DNA of 64,000 nt from Rhynchospora pubera. Taxonomy: Eukaryota; Streptophyta; Magnoliopsida; Poales; Cyperaceae. Position 1 is the first letter of the stretch, and each line of letters starts with the position of its first letter. Below are positions 10,401-22,723 of the stretch, one piece after another. The position numbers were made by a program, and so were the translations under genes. The notes below the pieces were generated by a model. It did no database searches, was not told the DNA's origin, and was given only the letters and a program-made list of their open reading frames with translations. The stretch covers positions 28,145,432 to 28,209,431 of the forward strand of contig CM051461.1 in assembly GCA_028095005.1 (NCBI GenBank). The letters run 5' to 3'.

Positions 10401-12191
10401 TCCAATACAATTCTATCTGGTACAGAAAATTAATTTTTCTTACAGTTTTATAAGGTCAAATTTTAAAAAAAAATTAGAAATGAAAAAGCGTGTGATTTAT
10501 TTTACAATTAGGAGGAATAATTTTGAATGAAAAAACTCAAGTTTTAGGAGTTTGTCTATTTGTATTCAATGATTCTATAATATATTACTTCTTTCAACAA
10601 TATTACGCCGTTAGTCTATTTATTAGAAAGAATGTTTATGTTCTTAACTTAATGATGTTTTTCTATTTCTTTTTATAATTTTTTTTTGTTGTTTAACTAT
10701 AAATAAAGGGTGTTGCAAATGGATTTTATTTTTCATTGCTTTCTTAAGTTTGGCCATATGGATAAGGGTATAGTAGCCTGGCAAAAAATAATTCTGAAAC
10801 ATGTGAGTTGCAAGAATAGAGTTCGACTGAAATATGTTGCATTCAGCTAGGCTCCATGTAAATCTCTGTATAATTTAGCTGATTCATTTGAGTGCATGGG
10901 TGCATTTTTCCTTTCCAATGATTCTTCCAAGTTTTAAACAATAAAAATTTGCACGAACTGCATATGTTGCCTATTCGGTTGATATATGTTATAGGTAATA
11001 ATTTTCCCCGTTTGATTTCGCGTGAGGACAAATTTTCTGGTGTGCTGTGTGATAAATTAGATTCAGTTTTAGGTGCTTCAAATAAAATGTGGGTTCATAG
11101 ATATTTGGACACCCTTACTAATTGTGTTATTTTGTCGGACTTACATTATTATCCTTCATAATTATTGATATTTTATGACGTCCTGGCTACTGTTGCCAGT
11201 TTCAAATGGGTTTGCTTTGCTTTACTACTCATTTATGTTATTTATTGAAAATGCAAGTCTATCAGATGTATGGCATCAGAAAGAAGACGTATAATTTGGG
11301 ACAGGTATGGGCTCCTTATAGTACTGGCAAGTTCAAAGGAAAAGTAAAATAAGATTTTTTTTTTAGGCTAACAGATGGTGTGTTGATGACCACAACGCCA
11401 AAGCTCCTGAACATGGACTCTGTTGACAGTGTAAAGGTACACATTTGATTCTAAGTTTAGGATATGCATATTGACAAATAAATGTAGTTAGAAAGAATTA
11501 TGTATGGTAGGAACATATTAAGCGATTTTGGTGTATCAGGTTGCAACAATGGACGAGGTGAAATACAGTTGACGAATATCTCTTCACAACTTCTGTCAAT
11601 TTTTCAAAAAAAGTAAAAAGATAAAAACCTTTTGACAAATATTCTATTAACTTTCTTTGTTAATGTGTCCTGGATAAATTTAACTGATAAATTATGTCTA
11701 ATATATTCTTAAATTGCTGCACATTAATATATATTTTTCAAGATTCCATTAATATATTTTTCGATTCCTTTATTTTGTACTAAATATTAATACAAAATAT
11801 TTCATAATATTTTGTGCTTCTCTTATTCAATATTATAAGGATGATTGATCTGTTTTGCTTTTATATAAGTTTCTATACTGTTATTTGCAGAGCATACAAG
11901 TAAAACAACTGTTTCATTGGATATTGTAATATTTTTTTATTTTCAGTACTTTCTTCATCACTTTGTTCACCATCTTTATAACAATTATCTATTATTGATA
12001 CAGGAAGAGCAACATGGAAAAACTCTGAACGTTTATTTTCCTATCTTTCTCCATATTTTTTATTATTGTTTTTTTCGTAATTTTTTTTATTTGCAATATG
12101 GTTAATAGATATGATTAACTGAACTGCAAATAAAACTCAGTAATAGTAGAATTGCAGAAATAGGTCGCGCAACGCGCGATACCACCACTGG
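7490..12191 (+). mobile_element. exon-like fragments ending at a Helitron 3' terminus
   Basis: The right end is a Helitron 3' terminus: hairpin TCGCGC-AAC-GCGCGA (12165-12179), then TACCACCACTGG (CTRR form, 12188-12191) followed by T. The left end is not identified. Upstream lies about 4.7 kb with a CT-rich, 5'-UTR-like block ending in a good donor (GCCAGGTAAG near 7675). Exon-sized islands flanked by AG and GT occur near 8380-8500, 8613-8690, 9368-9470, 10269-10320 and 11368-11436. One reads VEKNGAQMEECAENVFDG to a stop, another LTDGVLMTTTPKLLNMDS. No frame joins them into a protein I recognise. They may be captured host exons, a decayed gene or a spliced non-coding transcript. Confidence 0.4.
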
Positions 12192-12192
12192 T

Positions 12193-13656
12193 TCATATAG
12201 TGGTGCGCTACCGCATTGATGATGACAAATATTAATATTTAGAATAATTTAGTATTTATCTCAGAACTAAAATAGTACAAGCTCGAACAAACTTTAACTG
12301 TTCCTAAAAAAACTCTGCGAGATCTTCTATGGCGGTGTGCTGTCAATCGTATTTATGGGTGTGCGCAGAATGACTTAATGAAATCATTTTGTTCCGTCCA
12401 AACGAAACGTATAACGGAGCAGAAAATACGATCCATTCCGTTTCCATTTTCAACGTTACCCGATTCGTATTCGTACAGTAGTATTTTCTTAAACAGCATA
12501 AAGCTAGCTTAGACAATTTTTTTTTTCTGTTCCTATAAATCTGCATGATCTTGTGTGGCACAGGCGGAGAAATGTATACAGTAGTTTCCTTTTTACTTAT
12601 TTCTACGTGATTCATGGAAAGTCATATGGAACTGCTTATAGAAAATCTGGCCAATGGATACATACAACACTTCTATTTAGCCAGAAAAAAAAAATTACGC
12701 AGTCACGTTAAGTGAAACGGTTAACGGTATTGAAATCTATTTTGTATTTTTGAACATGTCGTTTAGCGAAATCGTTTCGTTAACGAAGTAAGTTAATGAC
12801 ACTGAAATGGGTTTCGTTTTTCTTATTGACATGAAAAACAGAACAAGGTGTTATGTTGCCACTTACCACGTTTGACACTCCTACTTCTATTACGTGCAGT
12901 CCCTAACCCTTGGAGTTCTTAAAAAATTACAGAGAACTTCTAGCCGACTTCTAGCCGACAAGGTGTTACATGTGTGATACAAAATCGGTTACACAGATTA
13001 AGAAATAGCAGCTTCATTAAGCAAAAAAAAGGTCAAAACTTTACTACTTACAAAGAAAAATACCAATAAGTGAGGAACAAGCTTCCTCCCTTACCTAAAG
13101 CTCCATCCCTACCCTAACCCCCTTTCTAAAACAAAGACAACACGTGAGAGTTGAGAGTGAGAAATTAAAGTGTATTTTCTGTTTTGAAACATGAGTCAAG
13201 AAAAAATGAGCAACCTTTGTGTACCACTCGTAAGCTTGTTCTCCATAATTAAACTTGTATTATGTTTTCGTAGTAAATGTCGCATTAATTGATCCGTTGT
13301 CCAGCGCTATTATTAGCTAGGAAAATAATTACGTCCCTCAAAATGCAAGGCTAGCTTTATCTTGTCTCGGAGCTGGAATAGACCAGTAGAATGTTATATT
13401 TGCTCGCATAGGCATAGATTCAAGTAAAAGTGAGTTTTCGGTGTATATTCATACAATAATTAAGGAAAAAGAAAATTTGTCCTCGATAGGCACATTTGAA
13501 CGCAAAACTCGGCAGTCTCCGTCAAAAATTTAAAAAGAAAAAAAAGTACGTCTGGAGGCTTAATTATGTGGAGATGCCAAACTCAAAACTATCATATTAA
13601 CCATGAAATCGGAAAGATGTGAAGTCATTAAATTAAACCTAAGCACCGCTAATTAG
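12193..13656. other. intergenic, no gene seen
   Basis: No gene-like frame. A short local repeat, ACTTCTAGCCG twice, is near 12940. Otherwise it is undistinguished AT-rich sequence. Confidence 0.55.
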
Positions 13657-14118
13657 CGTCACTACAAAAAAAATGGTCTTTACATAGACTTCATAGCTAG
13701 ACTTTTTTTATTTAGGTTGATTATTGTTCTATTGCTAGATTTATTTGATGCATTAAATCTAGCAATTTTTTTAGCAAGACTCAATTTTCTATCAATAGCT
13801 CCTTAAAAATCTAGCAATTTATTTTTGATAGACTTTTTGAATCTTGTAATATCTAATGTAGCAACAATAAATTGCTAGACTTTTTTAAATTGCTACACTA
13901 GATATTACAAGATTAGAAAAGTCTAGCAAAAATAAATTGCTAGATTTTTAAAGAGATATTAATAGAAAATTGTGTCTTGCTAAAAAAATTATAGATTTAG
14001 TACATCAATTGAATCTAGCAATAAAAAAAATAAATCTAGCAATAGATCAATATCCAACATAAATAAAAAAAGTCTAGCAATAAAAATCTATGTAAAAATC
14101 ATCTTTCTTATAGTGCGT
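13657..14118. mobile_element. CACTA-type fold-back MITE with 3-bp target duplication
   Basis: The element is 13660-14115 (456 bp). It starts CACTACAAAAAAAATGGTCT and ends with the complement of CACTATAAGAAAGATG. It is flanked by CGT on both sides (13657-13659 and 14116-14118), the 3-bp duplication of CACTA (En/Spm) transposons. Nearly the whole element is one imperfect palindrome centred near 13880, built from repeated TTGCTAGATTT and AGTCTAGCAA segments. It encodes nothing. Its transcript would fold into a hairpin of more than 200 bp. Confidence 0.85.
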
Positions 14119-14221
14119 ATAACACTACCAATAATTTTAAATTATTATACACTATATGAACTAAAATTTCAACAAACTGTTTATTTTTCGAATAATACAG
14201 GAAGTAGCAATTTTTTTTGGG

Positions 14222-15395
14222 TTAATTAGATTTATGCCACTGTAAAAATTTAAAATTAACAAAATGCCATCACTAAATGATAAATTTATTTTATGCCATT
14301 ATAAAATAGTAAAAATTAGTTTTATGCCATCAATAAATTAATTTGCCAATTTTATTCTTTTAAATATGCCACTATAAAATTTTAAAATTAGAAAAATGTC
14401 ATTATTATATAACAAATTAGTTTTGTGCCACTACAAAAATTGAAATTAGAAAAATACCATCACTAAATGACAAATTAGTTTTATGTCACTACAAATTAAT
14501 TAAAATGTGTTTTGTGTCATGTAAAAATACAAAAAAATAGCTTCATGCCACTAGAACAATGTATGGAATTTGATATAAAATGTCATGTATTAATAATTAA
14601 TCAAGCTAAATATATACAACACAAAAAGCAACATCAAAATGCTTTTAAAAAAAAAACACAAATACTGTAAATAGATACTTATCATGTACCTTTCCACATA
14701 GCAACATCAGTATGCACGTATTACCCTGTACCTTTCCACACAGCAAATAGATACTTACGATTGGATGATTTTGAAATTAATAAGTTTTTATTGTATAAAT
14801 AAAAAATTTCAAACTTTGCAGTTTGCATTCTTTTACTTCCATCTCTGGTTTAATTTTCTCAGATCATGCAATTATTCCAAATTATAAATAAATAAATAAA
14901 TAATATATTTTTTGTGTGGTATTTGTTAAATAATAATGCTTATATTAATATTGTAACATAAGAGCCATATCATGCATTAATTTCTCAAGTAACTCCTTAT
15001 ATATATTCTTGCCGCACACATAGAAAATGAAACTAAAGTATAGTAAATAATAAATATATTCATCATCGGAATCATTATCGTCTTAATCAGACTATTAAAT
15101 AATATATATTTCTTCGCTCATATAAGAACGGAACTAACTAATGAAAAAGACAGATATTATTATTTCTTTTCTTTCCACAAGTGTTTTCTTTCTTTTCTTA
15201 ATGCTTTAATCCAATGAGGGTAATTTAGGAATTTTTTAAAATTTTAGAGTGGCATATCATTAACTAGCTATATTTGGGAGGAATTAATGTCATAAAACTA
15301 ATTTTGACAATATTATAGTGGTATATTTCCAATTATCTATTTAAGAATGACATTTCTCAAATTTGTCAATTTATGTTGTGGCATAAATCTAATTA
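14222..15395. mobile_element. fold-back repeat with TTATGCCAC inverted ends and internal repeats
   Basis: TTAATTAGATTTATGCCAC at 14222 is matched inverted by GTGGCATAAATCTAATTA at 15378-15395. From 14230 to 14560 a unit containing ATGCCACTATAAAATT...TTAGTTTTATG recurs at least six times with drift, and inverted versions occur at 15230-15390. It has no coding capacity. The flanks are T-rich, so the target duplication and superfamily cannot be read. Confidence 0.6.
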
Positions 15396-15942
15396 TTCTT
15401 TTTGTGTACTATTTAAGTACTAATCTGACCTTTTATTTTTCCAAATGGGGTTTAAAAAAGAAATAATGAGGAAGTAGAGTAATCTTTGTCGATTTTGTGG
15501 GGGCATACATGATGTTGTCTGTCTGATGGCATTGGCATAGATAGGGAAACGGTGTCAATCTTTTGGGAAGCTGATGTATCAATCTGTTGATTGCTCCTAT
15601 TCCACCAACCTCTGTATCCAATACACCTAACAAGTCCCAACTATTTGCATGCATATGAATTAGTTTTAGCACGGATCTTGATGCAGAAGAATGGCTTGAA
15701 TTAACTGGTATTCAAAACTATGTATATTTTTCGAAACTGAAGCTTGCTTCCTCAAAAATTTGAAATTTAAGCTTACTTTCTCTATATTTTTTTAACAAAA
15801 ATTAAAGTTGGCTTACTAATAGAAGTAATAAAATTATATATCATTCCGGATCTATATAATTAAAACATTATTTGATAAGGTTTGAAAACTAAAAGAAAAG
15901 GTCATGCTCACAAAAAAGAAAAGAAAATAGAAAGTGAATATA

Positions 15943-16106
15943 GAGAAAGGTCGCAGGTTGACTCCTTGGTCTAGTGGCAAAGAGCAATGCACCTTGACTC
16001 CTTGAATGAAAGGTCGCAGGTTCGAAACCCGGCTGGGAGGTCTTTCATAAACATTTAATTTAAAAATAAGTTGGGTGGTTTAGACCTCCAATTTATCTTA
16101 AAAAAA
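15943..16106 (+). mobile_element. tRNA-derived SINE with target duplication
   Basis: A 164-bp insert with an RNA polymerase III box A (TGGTCTAGTGG, 15967-15977), box B (GGTTCGAAACC, 16019-16029) and an A-rich 3' end. It is flanked by a perfect 12-bp repeat AAAGTGAATATA (15931-15942 and 16107-16118). The matching position in the inverted copy near 47800 has a single uninterrupted GTGAATATA and no insert. The tRNA-like 5' part contains a short internal repeat (AAAGGTCGCAGGTT twice). Confidence 0.85.
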
Positions 16107-16297
16107 AAAGTGAATATAACCAAGTTGTAACTAGCTGAAGCACAAGGATTGTACAACACATGTAGAATAAGTACCTTAAATTAGCAAAATATAAGTGTAG
16201 ACACATAGACACATATATATAACACTCATAGATCATAGAAGAGAGCCGAAAGTTATTTCTGTTCTTAAAAGTTCTAGTCACAAAATATCGATCAAAT

Positions 16298-17711
16298 CTA
16301 TATGTAGCCTGCTTCATCAGCCCACGAGAATTCACTCTGTTCAAAATTCAAATTTGCATTTTCATTTGGCACCAGATCCAGCCATTCCGTAATGCTAGTA
16401 GATGCAAAGTCACTGGCATCCATTTCGATTTCATATGACTGGTTTGAATTCACTAAAGATTGCATAAAAGGGTCCGAAGAACCCGAATCAATTTTAGGAA
16501 GGAAGCATTTGTTGGTTTCAGTATAGCTATTGTTTGAGCCTGATCCCTCAATTGCATTTGATACATTTTCTTCAAATGCTGTGGTGCTGTGCATTGGTGC
16601 TGATAGACTTGTTTCAGGCTTGGTGGTTTTCTTCTCAACTTTTTTCTTGAGAAATGAGTTCCAGTAGTTTTTTATCTCATTATCTGTTCTTCCTGGTAAT
16701 TGTGCTGCTATTGCTGACCACCTGAAAAGTGTTGATCAGCTAACATTATATTGGCTGTCAAAGGGGAATTTTACTTCTTATACTTGAAATTTAAAAAATG
16801 AGAATCACCAAGTAGAAGTATTTCTTATCCAATGACCAAACCAAACTCTTCCAAAATGATACTGAACTATTGATGCACAAATTTATTTTTTCTTCAATTA
16901 TATTCGCAAACTTCCAATGAAAGAAGAAACTAAGTGAGAATAAAACGGGTTATCAAACTAAGTAAAAGCTAATCCCAATTCTAAAACAGATAAAATTAAA
17001 AAAAATAACACATAATTGATGTGACCCATAATGATTGTTCTTGCTGCTAGATTTGGGGCAAGGCTGGACTTCAATAATGATTGCATAATAACTACTTCTG
17101 TTTCTATTACTAGGCTTAAACCAAATTATGCTTCTGAATTTTGGATTTTGGAACGGAAGGTTGTACCTGTTACCAAGCAAAGCATGGAGTTGAAGTATTA
17201 GACCCTCTTCCTCCTTAGAAAAAGTGCCTCTCTTGAGGTCTGGCCTCAGGTAGTTCATCCACCTCAATCTGCAGCTTTTTCCACACCGTTGTATACCTAA
17301 TAATTATATATACAATGCAGCGTACGACATAGAATTTAATGTAATGATTTCAAAAATTTTCAATGATAATAATGCAAAGAACCAAAAAAGAAAAAGAAAA
17401 ATAATTTTCCAAAATAATATCAACGTTCTATCCAGACCAGGAAAAGAAAAAAAATATAGTTGGACAAGTCGAAAAGATATATATGGTCAAATTGTTGTCT
17501 AACATCTTTAATAAAGAAAGAAATACAAATCAAAGAGTATACTGGACCAGAATTAAATTGTTCCAAATATTGCATTACCAGCTTGCTTAGGGACAGAACT
17601 CCAGCATCCATGGCCAAATTTTGTAATGTGATTAATAAGCTTCTCATCCTCCTCTGGAGACCATAATCCTCTCTTGAGCTTTTGTTTCTGACAGCATGGT
17701 TGTCTCCCCAT
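16298..17711 (-). CDS. R2R3-MYB transcription factor, intact three-exon gene
   Basis: Exons run 17711-17579 (133 bp), 17296-17167 (130 bp) and 16721-16298 (424 bp), all with GT-AG introns, giving 228 residues. This is the canonical plant R2R3-MYB structure. The start is MGRQPCC, the conserved family N-terminus; in-frame ATGs further upstream (to 17777) would add a non-family leader. R2 carries W17, W37 and W57 and the CGKSCRLRW block. R3 has F in place of the first W, then W89 and W108 within GRTDNEIKNYW. A usual Leu before Gln-Arg-Cys is Ile here. The MYB domain resembles the MYB61/MYB86/MYB26 group, many of which act in secondary wall or related programmes; this assignment is by eye. The C-terminal 110 residues are acidic and Ser/Asn-rich, ending FSWADEAGYI, a likely activation region. 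The protein should bind DNA in the nucleus. Confidence 0.93.
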
Positions 17712-17762
17712 TTCGTTAAAAAAGTAGACAATAACTGACCAAAACATGAGCATGCTGGCCAG

Positions 17763-17771
17763 TTTTATATC
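17763..17771 (-). promoter_or_regulatory. TATA box of the MYB gene
   Basis: The minus strand reads GATATAAAAC about 52 bases upstream of the ATG at 17711, implying a very short 5' UTR. The same box is kept in the inverted copy near 46158. Confidence 0.5.
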
Positions 17772-17957
17772 ATGCAAGGGAGCAAAGTGTACACTGTAGA
17801 GTGTATGTAGTGGTAGCTTGGTAGGAGTACCAGTAATATGTCAATTTTCTGAAATTAGGCCTGTAATTTTAGGTCTTTTAATGGCCTCTTTCTTATGCTT
17901 GCTCATGGATAGTGAGTTTGATTTGAAATGAGAACCAAAAAAAAAGTGCTTAAAAAG

Positions 17958-19787
17958 TCACACGAGGTAGAAGAATTGTTGTGGCATGTGGCTCATCCTG
18001 TGTGGCGCTTTTTATATATAGGTTCTTTTAGGATCAGAGGTCAATTAGGACCATAGTTTCTAGCTTAAGAAAATTTATTATATTACCCTGAATAGATAAA
18101 GTTTACTCTTCATTTTAAAATTAATGACATAGATTTCAAGGATTTGATAGTGGCTGAGACATATTTATCAAATTATAAATAAATTAAATAGAAAATACGT
18201 ACAGAAATTTATTTTTATGTTATTTTACCAATATGTTTTAAATAGATTTAATTAATGTTGGTCCATTACCATTACTATTAGTGCGGTCTACTAAGCTCAG
18301 GAAATTCACAGTTAGGTAATGTATGCATGGGGAAAGTAACTGGTATATGTTATTGAATGAATGTTAAATATCAAAGATGTATTTACATAATGACTATACG
18401 CCTTTTGTATGATTTTTTTTATGCGTAAAAGACAAAATTCGAAATGAAAAAAATTAAAATTCAAGTGCCAAAATATTTTCCTCGCCTTCGCACCAAGATT
18501 ATCTAGAAGGATAGCATTCATTATTTTAAACAAAATATTGGTACCACTTGAAAAGAACAGAAAAATATTACAATAGTACGATTCATTTGATTTGTCCACT
18601 CAAAAGTCAAAATTAGTTCAATCATGTCAGTTTATGTGTTGGATGCGTGTCAATTCTCTCCTTGTCTGCAGCTTTGATTTGAAATCCTGACATAGATATC
18701 ACAAGTCGATTTTTTTTTTTACCTGCAGTATATTTTAAAAGAAATCTATATTATATATATAACAGGATAAAAAACCAAGTTGGGGATAGAACAAATGGGG
18801 CACGTATTAGTACATATTCTACAGACAAAAATGATAAAGGATAGCAATGCACACACACGTAAGTGCATGTCATACAAAAAATTATTTCAATTATTGTTCT
18901 AATTATAAAGAAAGGGAGGTTCGAAGTATACGATTTTGCATATATCACATATATCATACATCGTATTAAATATTCCCCAGGCCCCAGCTTTTAGTAATTC
19001 TGGCAGAAATTTATATTTTAGATATTCTCTTTGATATCATTAATATATAATGATAAATCTGCATACTATCATTGAAATAGGACATATCAATTAGGTTCAA
19101 ACTAAAAGAAAAATAATAATAACAAGGGAACCCCGTGCATGTAACCTAGATTGATAGGCCCGTAAAAAATGAACCGTCCGATCAAGATCAGACGGCTCGT
19201 AAGCGCGCTACAGCACGTGTCGCGCAACAGCGAATCCGGATTGCCTTTTTGCCTCTCTGCAGAAAAGCAGAGGAGGAAGAAGGGTCTAGAACCATGCGTT
19301 GATAAGGAATTTCAACGATCCCTGTAGCCGTTCGTGCACCGGAAAGATTCAAATACAAAAACACTGAGGAATTATGTGCAACGCAGAAGGCAACAAAAAA
19401 AAAAATCAAAAGAAAATCCACAATGAAGATCAATAGTTGAGCCATCCCTGCAGCCGGTCTGCGAGTCTGGAAGATTTAAAAGCAAAGTCTATGAGCAATT
19501 CCACACGATACAGAAGGCAACAAAAGATAGCTTACAACAAATCTGCAACAGAAATTTTTAACGGAGACGGATGGCCGTGATCGAATCCATCGCGAGCAGA
19601 CCGGAATCGGACGGTTAGCATTGGCGTGCAAGTTACTGTAGATTGGGTCAGTGAACTATGAATTTTTTATGATTTGATGGTTCAGCAATCCAACAAATTA
19701 TATTTTTTTTGAAAAAAAATTAAATTGGGACCTCTCTTTTTTGAATTTTTCAGCCCGTTTTTTCTCAAATTAACCATTTTATAATTT
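17958..19787. other. intergenic, with one GC-rich repeat-like block
   Basis: No gene seen from 17958 to 19100. From 19130 to 19640 the base composition rises and contains CAGACGG, GCGCGCTACAGC and TCGCGCAAC motifs that recur near 49400-49480 (CAGACGG, GTGCGCTACATC, TTGCGCAAC). The nearby ATGTAACCTAGATTGATAG reappears inverted near 49390. The two loci share a dispersed non-coding repeat. Confidence 0.5.
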
Positions 19788-19789
19788 TT

Positions 19790-19908
19790 CATGTGTTCTG
19801 GTAGCTGAGGTGGTAAGAGCACTAGACTGACTTCTAGGAGGTCCAGGATCGGAATGTCATTTCTAGCATACCCCAACTTGTTTGGGATAAAAGGCTCTGA
19901 CTGACTGA
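19790..19908 (+). mobile_element. SINE-like repeat (Au/TS-like tail)
   Basis: A tRNA-like head (GGTAGCTGAGGTGGTAAGAGC as box A region, GGATCGGAATGTC as a degenerate box B) is followed by CCCCAACTTGTTTGGGAT, a motif typical of plant Au/TS SINE 3' regions. It ends in a short CTGACTGA repeat. A target duplication is not clear. Confidence 0.65.
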
Positions 19909-19912
19909 ATGA

Positions 19913-20325
19913 TAGAGATAGGCTAAAATCAGTAGCGACTAAGAGATGAGACCGTCAGCTATGATCAAATCTCAATTTTTTAGATTCTAATACTCGATCG
20001 GAACCGTTCAATGTGTTCTCCATATTAAAATCTCGTTGGAGACAAAATTTTATATTTTTCTGAAATTTTTTTAGTATTTTTTTGGTATTTTACAAAATTC
20101 TTAATCTAAAAAATTCTGGACCCTTCAATAACTGTGATTTTTAAAAATCTCAAAAAAATAGTAAATTAAAATCAGAAAAATGTAAAATTTGGTCTCGAAT
20201 GAAATTTCAATAAGAAGAACACATTAAACGGTTCAGATTAACCATTAAAACTTCAAAAGTTGAGATATAATCATAACTGACGGATCAATATGTCAGTCGT
20301 GACTGATTTTAACCTACCTCATCAT
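19913..20325. mobile_element. 413-bp fold-back MITE
   Basis: The left arm starts GAGATAGGCTAAAATCAGT and the complement of the right arm GAGGTAGGTTAAAATCAGT. Similarity continues for about 190 bases per arm through CGGTTCAATGTGTTCT-like segments. A diverged relative of one arm is near 29040-29110. No target duplication was confirmed. Confidence 0.65.
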
Positions 20326-20849
20326 TTTATAATTTCGGAATAATGAACTTTTTATAGGCAATTAACCCAAACTTGGTCCCCAGTCCCATGCGGCCACTCC
20401 GCCAAGTTGACAGTCCTAAACGCATAACTTTAATATTGGTATTTACATCTTTTACTTCAATATTTTAATTTTTTTTTATTTTACAATCAAACATCCATTA
20501 CATAATTTAGCATAATTACTCCAGTCATTCCCAGCTAACCTAATCGGACATGATGTTGTATAATCCAATTTTGAACCCTAAATATTAACCTAATAGGAAT
20601 CAGCCTTCAGCCATATATCAACAGGCCTAGAAAACCTGAAAGTATAATTTTTATAAAATTGGGCCTTCTGTCCTTCATTTAGCCCATCTCTGCTACTTTG
20701 CTTGGCGGATGTCCCAATGCTCCGATTTCCATTAAAAACCCCTATACATAAAAAGGCAAAATAAATCCACTGATTCTCTTTTCTTTTTTTTTTTTCTTTC
20801 CCAAAAAACTTGGAAGCGAAGTGAAAGTGGAGTAATCTAACTAAATTTA

Positions 20850-22681
20850 ATGGAGGTTTCCATCGGATCACCACCCGTTTCCTCCCCAAACCGTCTGATT
20901 TCACCCCGAAATCTCCGATTGGGTCGGATTTCGGCGAGGAGAGTTCAATCTGCCACGAATTATGGTGTTTTGCGTACAAGGCAATCCGCTTTTAGCTCGA
21001 ATTTATTTCAGGTTAGTGCTTGGCGCTTCAATTTGAGTGTGTAGTTGAACTAATTGTACACTAGGCTCTTGAATTTCTGTGAGATTGTGAAAGTGTAACT
21101 GTAGAGGTGTTTCTTTACAATATATTTCTCCAGGTACTGTTTAACTGGTAAATTATTGTTAAAAATTTAGTGAATTTTTTGCTGAACTGGGTTAGTTGGT
21201 TTAGTATTAGCTTAAGCTGATACAGTGATATGCCTAGGTTTGAAACAGATGTCCAGCAAATTTAAAACAATGTAAATTAGAAAATATTCTAGTACTGACA
21301 TGATTTATATCCTTTCCTTTTTAAATAAATGCTTTGTGTTTTCACCTTAATAATTAAGCTCATAGCATCAGCTAGCTCAAGATAAGCCTCAGCAAATAGC
21401 AAATAGCACATAGTATAAACCACTCTTAGACTTAGTGGTATACATACAGTTAACAACCTATCACCAAAAGATATCCAAAACCTGTACCTACATTTTACCA
21501 TGTGGGGCAAAATTGTTTTCTTATTATTTAGCCCGCGTGACAGGTGAGAGCTAGCTCAATAGATGACATCCAAAGAAGCAGAAGCAGCCTTGAATCATTG
21601 TTCTGCTATGACAAACCAGTACCTGAAGAAAAAATAGAGAAGCCAGCCGGTACATCTCTGAGCGAAAAGGACATAGGAAACAAGCCTCCCTGTACCAATT
21701 GCCATGCCAAGGGGGCAGTCCTTTGTGCGACTTGTAATGGCTCGGGTCTGTATGTGGACTCTATACTTGAGAGTCAAGGCATCATTGTCAAGGTTAGATG
21801 TCTAGGTAAGAACTCAAACCCCCCAAACCACCACCTATTGCAGGATATTTCCGACTTCTGAGAGTTTTTATGTTTAAATATTATAATGCTAAATCAAGTC
21901 CCCATGAAGTTTTAAAAGTGCTATATGCCTGTACAATTTTGGTGACTGCATATACCAGCAAATAGTTTAATCCCTGTTTCTAGATAATAAATCTGTGCTT
22001 AGTAGTGCTGCTCTTGGTGCAATTTTGTTAGAAAATTATAAATGTTTCAACCCAGAAAAACACGATATAAAAATGTGTTTTTTATGTCCGCTTAAAAATT
22101 AGATCCAGCTGATAATTTATGCCTATACTTATGCACGTGGGTTGACAAGGAATACAAAGGTCTACTTGTTCTGTCAGTGGCAGAGCCAAGAATTAATATT
22201 TGGGGGGTCAAAATTGCAATTTTCAATGTTTAGGGGGCAAATTGGTTAATATATATATATAATTATCAAAATCAGTACTAATAATATAGAGAAAATTGAA
22301 ATCACGGTGGGTGCACCAGCTCACCCCTGCACCCCTATTGGCTCTGCCACTGTGTTCTGTTTTGCTTATGAGTCGAGTTCAGGCTGACAGCCTGAACCAT
22401 TTTCATTCCAATAGAGATTGTAGGTTCAGCCCATTTCCATTTCAGGTCCTTATTCCATTACTCCATAAAGTGCACAGAGTGGTAGTCTAGTACTATTTCC
22501 AAATAGACTTGCTAGTCTCACCCGTAGATGCTAATCTACTGGTGCAGCATTAGTATGCCACTAGTTACTTCATCAATGGTCTTGGACTTGTAGTAAGATG
22601 CAACAACAACTAAGCCTTTTGTCCCAAACAAGTTGGGGTAGGCTATAAACGAAACCCAGCAGAAAAATCATCATAAAAAAA

Positions 22682-22723
<42 letters not shown>

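Larger units (their letters stand above)
15640..17957 (-). repeat. inverted segmental duplication, left copy
   Basis: This segment matches 45973-48096 in inverted orientation over about 2.1-2.3 kb, including a complete MYB gene, about 250 bases of its promoter, both introns and about 650 bases of 3' flank. Similarity stops abruptly at both ends (CTATTTGCATGC at 15640, AAGTGCTTAAA near 17957). The left copy alone carries a SINE at 15943-16106. Confidence 0.9.

Noticed and set aside
15943..16106. tRNA gene
   Set aside because: Box A and box B are present, but the sequence has an A-rich tail and target duplications and does not close into a full cloverleaf acceptor stem. It is a SINE.
16298..17777. 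Upstream in-frame ATGs for the MYB gene
   Set aside because: They would lie at or above the TATA box and add hydrophobic residues; the family start MGRQPCC at 17711 is far more likely.
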